A DNA stretch of 64,000 nt from Apoda limacodes (taxonomy: Eukaryota > Arthropoda > Insecta > Lepidoptera > Limacodidae), in the NCBI GenBank assembly GCA_946406115.1, contig OX291551.1, positions 31,231,381 to 31,295,380 on the forward strand, given 5' to 3'. The notes below the pieces were generated by a model that was not told the origin of the DNA, did no database searches, and worked only from the letters and a program-made list of their open reading frames with translations. The position numbers and the translations under genes are program-made. Shown piece by piece: positions 56,160-64,000 of this stretch. Positions within the stretch are counted from its first letter, which is position 1. Each line of letters starts with the position of its first letter.

Positions 56160-56430
56160 CACTACAGTTGGCTGATGCAGCCATTAATGCTCCACCGGGC
56201 TTTTGGGGCGAGACTTTGAAGGAGTCTCAGCCCATATGGGAGCCTCGGCTTGGGTTGTCGTTCTTGGGGTCGTCCCTTCGACCAGCATAAGCTTTGAACC
56301 CGAAGGTGAGTCAGCTCCAGGAGGGGAGTTCCCCGTTACGCGGTCGCGATTGCGAGTGAGTGGGGGCAAGAAGCGCCCCGGCACCCTTTAATACCTCGTG
56401 TATGAGGTGGGCGTGCGGGCTAAAGGTCAT
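56160..56430. other. GC-rich segment, unclassified
   Basis: Distinctly GC-rich between AT-rich neighbours. The plus strand includes GGAGGGGAGTTCCCCGTTAC and TAATACCTCGTGTATGAGGT; both strands have an open frame of about 60 residues. The minus frame (GNSPPGADSPSGSKLMLVEG) is low-complexity and could be a retroelement ORF1 piece. I cannot name it. Confidence 0.3.
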
Positions 56431-56599
56431 TGCTTAAAATCGCTTCGTAAATAAGCCATTATTTCTCGTAAAAAGCAAAGGATAAAAAATGGTTATTGTG
56501 GGTTATCCCTAAGAGATAGACATATACCATCACGGAATTTTTTGTTGACCTTTTTAAGGTGTACAATACTGTAGTACATTCCTTTGATCTATTTCGTAG

Positions 56600-56834
56600 G
56601 GTTCAGCCAACGTTTGCAATGTAAGCGCAAAAAAAATTGTTTATTTACGACATCACATTAGAAACCTCTAAAATTATCAGTGTTTCTCTACTATAACAGG
56701 CATGTATTATACATATAAACCTTCCTCTTGAATCACTCTATCTAGTAAAAAAAACTACATCAAAATCCGTTGCGTAGTTTCAAAGGTCTAAGCCTACATA
56801 GGGCAGACAGCGGGAAGGGACTTTGTTTTATAAA
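56600..56834 (+). repeat. Dispersed repeat end
   Basis: Contains CCTTCCTCTTGAATCACTCT, ATCAAAATCCGTTGCGTAGT and GGGACTTTGTTTTATAAAAT, the end of a repeat I know as common in moths and butterflies. The other end may be the type seen at 48056, but I cannot show that here. Confidence 0.5.
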
Positions 56835-57560
56835 ATGTAGTCAAAAGTCAAAGTCAAAGTCAAAATGGTTTATTCAAAAAAGGATTTTACAATCACTTTT
56901 GAATCGTCAAAGTTATAAAATATTATTTTTTGAACCCCTTTTTACAATCACTTTTGAATCGTCAAAGTTATAAAATATTATTTTTTGAACCCTTCCACCT
57001 TGCCGCCGGTTCACAATGTTGTTGATTTCTACCGAGAAGAATCCGGCAAGAAACTCGATAGTTACTCTTTTAAAAACAATATCAATAATACAAACTAAAA
57101 ATACAATTAATGTTTTAAATAAAAAAAATTTAGCCGTACAATTTTATGTTATTTCCATTTTAATTTGGTTTACCTATGCATCCTGTAATTGAGCATCATC
57201 AGTCCCAAGGATTTTTATCATTCTTGATAACAGATTTAAATTTACTTATTCATAGATTTTGAATTTTATTGGGAACTTTGTTGTAAAAGTGTATACAATG
57301 CCCCATAAAAGAGTGACTTATTTTGTGTAGACGTGTATCATGCACCAACAGCTTTTTTTACTTCTAGTATTTACTTTGTGAACGTCACTTTTCTTGCTGA
57401 AACTATTGATATTTTTATGTACATATAAAAGATTTTCATATATGTACTGCGACACTAAAGTTAAAATTTTTACTTCCCTAAACCTATCCCTCAGAGATAT
57501 CCTAGATCCTAATTTATAAATAGCACGAATTGCCCTTTTTTGAAACAAAAATAGTAGTGA
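56835..57560 (-). mobile_element. LINE family C copy, 5'-truncated
   Basis: The minus strand reads FQKRAIRAIYKLGSRISLRD, RFREVKILTLVSQYIYENLL and YVHKNINSFSKKSDVHKVNT (57318-57548), then a frameshift and the rest of the C-terminus. The 3' UTR has GAGAAGAATCCGGCAAGAAA at 57034 and a TCAAAG-repeat tail at about 56838-56862. A 60-bp stretch (TTTTACAATCACTTTTGAAT...) is duplicated at about 56885 and 56940. Confidence 0.88.
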
Positions 57561-57861
57561 TAGTGATGTTACGATATTATCGGTCTACATATTTTAATTC
57601 ACTTATCCTTATTATTTATTATTTACTTCGGCTTCGGCGTAACATTTGCTTGCAATGCACAACACTTTTCAGTCAAATTCAATTTTTATGATTTTTTTTA
57701 CTATATCCTAGGACATTGGAGTGAATTATTGATATAAACTAATAGATGGCACTAACGCGCAGCTTTTGATGCGTAGAACAGTAACATTAAGTCAACTCTA
57801 TTTATTTTAATGATTTTTTTCAAAAACACGGAGCGGACAAAAGCGATCCATTCAGCCGGAT
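57561..57861. other. AT-rich spacer
   Basis: Nothing recognised. Confidence 0.35.
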
Positions 57862-58090
57862 TTTCCCTCTAAACCAATAATGCATACAAAATTTGTGAAC
57901 TGCCACATCTTTGTTTGCTAGACATTGAAATTCTTTAGAACAAAGTTTCATATTTATTAGTAGGTACCTATTTCAAGGTATCTTTCCATCACACCGGTAT
58001 GTTAATGGTTTATATTTCGCCACCGGTTCTAATACTAATAGTTGGAAGCACACCCTTACCATGCTGATGGTATACATACTTATATCAAAG
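57862..58090 (+). repeat. Left arm of a long imperfect inverted repeat
   Basis: Similar to the reverse complement of 60806-61029. Shared blocks in order: TTCCCTCTAAA, GAACTGCCACATCT, AAATTCTTTAGAAC, CATATTTATTAGTAGGTACC, TATTTCAA, GGTTCTAATACTA and GATGGTATACATACTT. The arms are about 225 bp and clearly diverged. Confidence 0.85.
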
Positions 58091-60805
58091 CTAACCCTAT
58101 TATTATTTTTTTAATTTAATTTTACTTAAAATCACTTTAGGGGAGTGAGAGGCCGACTCTTCTGGGGAACGGACGTGTCCCGGGTCCACGACTGAGACGG
58201 GCAATTGTTCCCGGAATTCTTTTGTTAATTGTCACTTTTTACGGCGCTAGCGACGGCGCACGCGGTGAACCTTAAAAATATCCAGTTTGTGGTTCTTTTT
58301 ACTTAATGTTTGATATTAGCGTGATATTTAAAAAAATAAAAAATTTAAATATATTTTATATAGTTATTAATAAATAGTGTAAAAAGTGCAGTGGGTGTAG
58401 GTGTAGGGCGCGATCGCGATTGTGTGTACGAGTGTGTTATAAAACCAAGAAACAGCGGTTGCCAGAACCTGGTGAGATTGTTCCATTACTTTGTAGATAG
58501 GTTTTTACTTGCCTGCGAGCGCCCACAGTATAGGTAGCACTGCATGGTGCGACCTGTGCGTCACGGAGTTTTTACTCGAATCGGTTGAGCTGCTCTTATG
58601 TGATGCGTGACAAGTATTCCTAAATTTATTGCAATTGATAGTGCTATTTCTGATTCCGCGAAACTACCTATTTGTTTTTCGCAAATGTTGTCAAAGCGCG
58701 GAACTTAAACAGTTCTATTATATACCTATATAGCTATAAAAGCTGCTGAAAAGTAAAGAAACAGTCGGTTGCTGACGTCTTACGTTATTTTAAATTTTTG
58801 GAACGTTAATTCAAATAAGTATTAGTGATTATTAACTTTATAAATGCTAAAGGACAAAACAAACATTGGACCAAAAACAACTTCAAATAAAAATTCATTT
58901 AACTTCTTTATGTTGTCAAGCGTTAGGGTGTAATTTGGCTCGCGATGTGTACAACAACAGCAAAATCATAATACTTAGGTACCTACAAGAATGTTAATGT
59001 TCCGCGCCTGGTTGTAAATGTCCAACAGATGTGTAAACCTTTTGCTGAATCCTAATCACTAGGCTAGAGCAGGGAAGTTTGCTGCGCAGGTACCTATTTT
59101 GAGGATGATGTAAGAAAAACAATGCGAGTATCTTTATATTTCATTAGAAACGAGCTTCATTTCTGTTGAAAGCTGCAATACAGCAAAAAATATTTATAAA
59201 AATAATGGTTGTCAAAATATTAAGGCTACCCTGCAGCAATAGCCGTGTTACTTGAATTTAACACCGCCATATTTATATATCAATAAGGTTTACTTGAGCA
59301 AATCCCGATTTGTAATGCGGCAGCAAAAACTTGCATATTTTGTCGTTCTTAACGAGTTTAAAAATCTAAGCGTTAAATCGAAATGCGCTCAACCATTCAT
59401 TTAGGACAATTGCTTGTCTACATAATACAGGCAATAATGTTTGTATTTGCGTTTTAGTTGTCGAGCTCTCGCGTTAGAAAACTTTTTATTACCTACTTTT
59501 TGTGTTTTTTTTTCTTTGTTGCACAACTGAAAAAAAAAAAATTGTTCGACCGTTACCTAATTAAGGATATTAAACTTGTACTCGTCGGTCAAAAACGTTG
59601 AGTTCTTGAAGATACTGAAAATGATCACCTGAACCGGACAAGATCAATTCATTTGGCGGTAAACGGAACCCTATAATGTGGTTTTGCGCTTTTGCCTTTA
59701 CAGGAGGGTCGATAATTTTCAATTTCAATCTGTAAAAAATAATTTATTATTTCGTTGTTTTGACTCGAAGGCTCGGCAGCTGCTCACAAACTTTCGCATT
59801 TGAGACAGTTTTTATTATTTTTGTAATACATTTGTCGTAAATCATAATTTTATCCCTTGCACCGCCAGGCTGGGACGGCCATGGATGGCTAAATGTTTGG
59901 TTTCCATTCGCATAAGTATCGTGTGTAGTGCCTTGCGCATTCCGTAGGTATTTATTTATACTTATGCAACGCTCGCACACCGAGAAGTATATTGTATATA
60001 TTGTATGATAGTTTTGTATTGAGGAAATGAAATTATGATGACGAAGTCTATAACAATTCAGCATATGAAAACGTCTGTGAAAGGCGTGGAAAATGCAAAT
60101 ACGAAAATTTATAGATTACCTATTTGCAATTTCAAGCTAAAAATTTAAAAATTGAGTCATTCTAACGTTAAGTTTAATCACATTGCATAAAAACATATGA
60201 CAATTGCCTAGCATATTATTAAATGGAACTATGCTGCTTAAGCTGGTAACTATATAACTTATACATTAAAATCGATAAAACATGTAATCGGCATGTATTT
60301 ACTTTCTTTTTGGGATATTTAAAAACCAACAAATACGATCAATAGGTACAGAAAGCACCTATAAATACCTAATGCATTTGTGCAAATGTATTTAAAAGTT
60401 GATGTATAAGTGTTTAAGGCTTTAAAGAAATTCTTTAGGTACAGCTTCAATTCACGAAGCCCTAACGTAGGGATGGGTAACTTATAGACTTCCATAATGT
60501 TAGTAACTAGCAACACTTATTTGCTAACAAATACCGAGTTTATCAAATAAATCACCGCAGTAAAATTATACATTTTATGATTTGTGAGCAAGAATAACAA
60601 AAAAAAATATATTATATATTCTTCAGTTCAGTGTAAAACACATTTTCAGAGAATAGATTATGTATGTTTATTGACATTCGGTCATAAAAGATAGTAAATG
60701 AAACATTATAGCGAAATCAAAATCTAATGCAATAATAAAAAAGTATATACCTAATGTATATTTAATTTTTAAGTAAGATTAAATTAAAAAATAAAAGTCT
60801 TAGCT
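58091..60805. other. Noncoding interval between inverted-repeat arms
   Basis: About 2.7 kb without a recognised gene. A more GC-rich patch at 58140-58460 (GGGGAACGGACGTGTCCCGG, GGCGCTAGCGACGGCGCACG) is followed by CAGAACCTGGTGAGAT, which would serve as a splice donor, so a noncoding first exon is possible but unsupported otherwise. Confidence 0.35.
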
Positions 60806-61029
60806 TTCATACAAGTATGTATACCATCAACATTATGTGGTTGTGTCCCCAACGTCTAGTATTAGAACCCTTGGCATTATATATACCATTTACATACTGG
60901 TATTATGGAAAGAAACTTTGAAATAGGTACCTACTAATAAATATGAATAAAGGTTCTAAAGAATTTAAATGGAAGGCAAACACAGATGTGGCAGTTAACA
61001 AAGTTTGTAAGTATTATTTTAGAGGAAAA
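60806..61029 (-). repeat. Right arm of the long imperfect inverted repeat
   Basis: Begins CATACAAGTATGTATACCAT and ends TTTTAGAGGAAAAAGC. It pairs with 57862-58090 as described there. Confidence 0.85.
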
Positions 61030-61356
61030 AGCATTTTACTGACGGCGGCAAAAATAATTGTAAAAATATGTATACGTCAAAACGTTAAGCACAAAGGGAA
61101 TCAAGTAATATAAAATATCTGACCGTTACGCTTATTGTTTGAGGTTTGCTTGCAAGCTGTCGGCAATAAACATCTTACTTATTCTTAACAATTACTGAGA
61201 AAACTTTCTAAGATAAAGATAAAGCAAACCTTTTTTTCATGACAAATAGGTTTTGTCATCGTATTTCAAAGTATTCAGCCCCTGATTTAGGATAACAGAG
61301 TGTTAAATATTATAAAAAAAAATATTATATGGTTAAATATCCATACCTTACTATAA
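61030..61356. other. AT-rich spacer
   Basis: Nothing recognised. Confidence 0.4.
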
Positions 61357-61936
61357 GTACGATTATGTAATAGGTATATAAAGTGAGGTACACTTTTAGA
61401 CTTTCCTAGCAAGTACGCATACTAATACCTACCTTTGTATGAGGAACATATCTCACAGATCGACTATAGGTACGATTATATAATAGGTATATAAAGTGAG
61501 GTACACTTTTAGACTTCCCTAGCAAGTACGCATACTAATACCTACCTTTGTATGAGGAACATATCTCACAGATCGACTATAGGTACGATTATATAATAGG
61601 TATATAAAGTGAGGTACACTTTTAGACTTCCCTAGCAAGTACGCATACTAATACCTACCTTTGTATGAGGAACATATCTCACAGATCGACTATAGGTACG
61701 ATTATATAATAGGTATATAAAGTGAGGTACACTTTTAGACTTCCCTAGCAAGTACGCATACTAATACCTACCTTTGTATGAGGAACATATCTCACAGATC
61801 GACTATAGGTACGATTATATAATAGGTATATAAAGTGAGGTACACTTTTAGACTTCCCTAGCAAGTACGCATACTTATACCTACCTTTGTATGAGGAACA
61901 TATCTCACAGATCGAATATAGGTACGATTATATAAC
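61357..61936 (+). repeat. 113-bp tandem array, five copies and a partial
   Basis: GTACGATTAT starts at 61357, 61470, 61583, 61696, 61809 and 61922, exactly 113 bp apart. Copies 2 to 4 look identical; the first has a few differences (for example GTAATAGG and CTTTCCTAG) and the fifth has one or two. Such homogeneity points to recent duplication. No open frame or hairpin of note. Confidence 0.95.
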
Positions 61937-62199
61937 CCAGGGCGCAACTCATTTTGTATCCAAGGAGATATGGATAAGGATAAGTGAATTAAAATATGTA
62001 GAGCGAAAATATTGTAACAAAAATAGCATTATCATATAAAAGCCTTTTGAAATTTCATCTCTTTCATATAATTTCTTATTGAATTTCAAAATTAATATTG
62101 GCGGGCGATAATCTGACAAAACTAATAAAATCCGCATGACGAGTGTACAGTTTTAAGAAATATTATATACATACATATAAGTAGTAGGTGTCTTAGTTT
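61937..62199. other. AT-rich spacer
   Basis: Nothing recognised. Confidence 0.4.
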
Positions 62200-62600
62200 T
62201 CCGTATATATTAAATATTTAAACGACTGAGCATAAAGTGTTAATTTCTTTCGGTGTTAGATAGCCCATTTATATATATTTAATGTATGAGGATGAAGAGT
62301 TTGTTTGTTTGAGCGCGCTGGTCTCAGGATCTGCTGGTCCGATTTGAGAATTTTTTCAGTGTTGGATAGCACATTTGTCGAGGAGGGCTGTGGGCTGTAT
62401 ATCGTCGCGCTGGGGCTTGTAGAAGCTGAACGCCAGTGAAAGTGTTTCAAAATCGGAGGGTTTTTTTTTTGATAGCTTCCGCTGCGTGAACGGTTGAAGT
62501 TTCGCGGAAGTCGTGTGTGGCGGAGTTGTGCCCCTTTAAAGGTTCTGGAAAGGGGTCCGCGACGGTATATGTCCGTCTTTTAGGGTTGGCTCACTATAAC
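62200..62600 (+). repeat. Dispersed repeat, probable
   Basis: GATGAAGAGTTTGTTTGTTT, GCTGGTCCGATTTGAGAATT, TTTTTCAGTGTTGGATAGCA and GGGCTGTATATCGTCGCGCT belong to a repeat seen widely in insects. A related GTGTTAGATAGCCCATTTAT at about 62252 suggests a partial internal duplication. No second copy is in the window. Confidence 0.5.
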
Positions 62601-64000
62601 CTTTTTTATGCTAATCAGATTTGTTCTAGAATGGTGCATTGTTTGCGAAGGTGTTTTTTATGAATATGATATTGATCCTTATCCAGATAAGTACGTTATT
62701 CTTCACAAGTATTTGATTTGAAACGAAATTGCCCTTTACATCATTCGATTTCAACGAATATCATGGGAGGTGTCGCAATTTTGAAATAACATCGCAGTGG
62801 CGCGCCTGCAGAAACAGCGTTGGCGGGGTCAGAAAGGATCTTAGCGAAACCACGTTCGCGGCGACCGCTTGTATATAATATAGGTAAGTACTCTGTGCTA
62901 TTGATTTGACTAAACATATGTACCTGTGTAGATAACATTTTAACAAGGTATAGGTATAAATATTTCTTTTAAATAATTGAATAGGTATAATTATCGTTTC
63001 TAAGTATAAAATGTGACCGCACGTTTTTCTAGATTGGATTATGCAGCTGTAATTCACTGAACCCTTACAAAGCATACGTATATACTGTATGACCACTCAT
63101 TCATTCCAAAATATAGTATTTCATAACTTTGACGATTTAGAGGTGTTTGTGGAAGCCTTATTGGTGTAAAAGAAAATGACATTGACTTTGTATATCGTCA
63201 AAGATTAGAACCTAGTAATAATACAGTTTCTTTGTCTAAGTAGGCATTGTTCGTACTGGCGAAAATCAAAACAAGACATTATAAGTAGGAGTATCGGAAG
63301 ATACCTGGGCTAAAAACCACTCTTTGAAGGACTTAAAAGTATTCTTCCTCACTCAGTTTTTTTTTCTTTACTCAAACCTACTACGTTCAGTTAAAGTCCT
63401 TATGGCCCTGGTATTTCGAGTGTGATCCCGCGCTTAACGTAACAACTCTTCTTATTTTACCAGGCTTTGATAGAAAAGGTAATAATCACAGATTACAATT
63501 GTCAGCTGCTGAGAATGCATTGGGTACTTACCCTATTAATAGAAGTATAGGTAGGTATTTAAAGGTATAAATATTTTGAGTATCTATATTATTACATATT
63601 GTAGGGCCTCTGTCTCTGTCTGTTAGTCTGATTGTGCTTTTTGCAAGGAGGGGACATGGGGTTTCCGATTCAACATGGGGTTTATTAGGATGCAGTTACA
63701 TAAGGTAATCTACGTAATGACGAAAGGAAAAAATGCCTAAAGGGCGGAATAGCGTCTGCCGGGCCAGATAGTTATTTATAATGTGATTCCAAATAAGCCA
63801 GCAAAACTGAAAGAATTCAATTTATATTATATGGGTGATTATTAGGTACAATGTTTTTATTTATTGGACCATTTATAGTTTCACCTTCTTTCCTGCTAAA
63901 CGATCAAATTTATTAACATTAAATTTCTAGGTACCTAGTACATATACACGATATACAATAAAATTATAACGAAGTGACCTGCGGTGTCTTTGTGATGTGA
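62601..64000. other. Noncoding stretch
   Basis: AT-rich. Overlapping open frames at 62741-63096 (-) have no recognisable motif. Nothing else seen to the window end. Confidence 0.4.

Noticed and set aside
61357..61936. CRISPR array
   Set aside because: Units are contiguous 113-bp copies with no unique spacers, and the DNA is eukaryotic.
62741..63096. Overlapping minus-strand genes
   Set aside because: Two overlapping frames of low-complexity, hydrophobic or Tyr/Ile-rich translation in AT-rich DNA; probably chance.
1..64000. Bacterial contamination or a prokaryotic defence system
   Set aside because: All recognised genes are eukaryotic transposon parts; there are no operons or ribosome-binding-site-led genes.

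Overview
This window looks like transposon-rich DNA from an insect nuclear genome, most likely a moth or butterfly (Lepidoptera). It is AT-rich and has no operons. I recognise no intact host gene. Almost every coding signal is a broken piece of a mobile element: BEL/Pao and Gypsy LTR retrotransposons, several non-LTR (LINE) families, a Penelope-like element, mariner, hAT-like and piggyBac-like DNA elements, a Helitron helicase, a Maverick/Polinton-type DNA polymerase, and tRNA-derived SINEs. The lepidopteran call is an inference from SINE and LINE tails (for example the shared 3' motif TTTCTTGCCGGTTCTTCTC) that I know as common in that order; no species call is possible. LINE family letters A to E are local labels used only here.

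Layout. 1-2.8 kb: two internally deleted BEL/Pao copies with LTR-like flanks. 2.8-7.6 kb: small tandem repeats, LINE C and D ends, a mariner fragment and a BEL/Pao gag. 8.5-10.9 kb: a degenerate protein-primed type-B DNA polymerase (minus strand) in which polymerase motifs A, B and C can still be read. 10.9-12.2 kb: BEL/Pao reverse transcriptase fused by deletion to the end of pol. 12.2-14.3 kb: LINE C. 14.4-16.9 kb: unclassified dispersed repeats. 17.1-20.5 kb: LINE A copy I, with a hAT-like element (8-bp target duplication) in ORF1 and a MITE inside that element. 20.7-22.1 kb: LINE B and D scraps.

22.1-30.1 kb: LINE A copy II (minus), apparently one element broken by a Penelope-like element, a SINE, a LINE B copy and 1.6 kb of unknown sequence. 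30.1-32.5 kb: LINE D, then an RNase H-bearing LINE. 32.5-33.2 kb: remnant of an uncharacterised repeat-encoded protein with a possible PIN/FEN-like core. 33.2-38.3 kb: mostly noncoding, with LINE B and LINE E 3' ends. 38.2-40.7 kb: an RTE scrap and a Gypsy gag-protease piece with a likely LTR. 41.0-44.5 kb: a 35-bp minisatellite interrupted by LINE D, a hAT-like MITE and a SINE. 44.6-47.0 kb: dispersed repeats and LINE D.

48.3-52.3 kb: LINE A copy III, split by a piggyBac-like element (TTAA duplication) and by a 1.07-kb element with 35-bp terminal inverted repeats that carries a zinc-finger-like coding scrap. 52.3-55.2 kb: LINE B. 55.2-56.0 kb: Helitron helicase. 56.8-57.6 kb: LINE C. 57.9-64 kb: noncoding, with a long imperfect inverted repeat around 2.7 kb, a five-copy 113-bp tandem array and a dispersed repeat.

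The genes do not form a pathway. The window is best read as layered insertions, and the nesting gives a relative order of events. Frames and family calls come from reading by eye. Boundaries without a target duplication are approximate.
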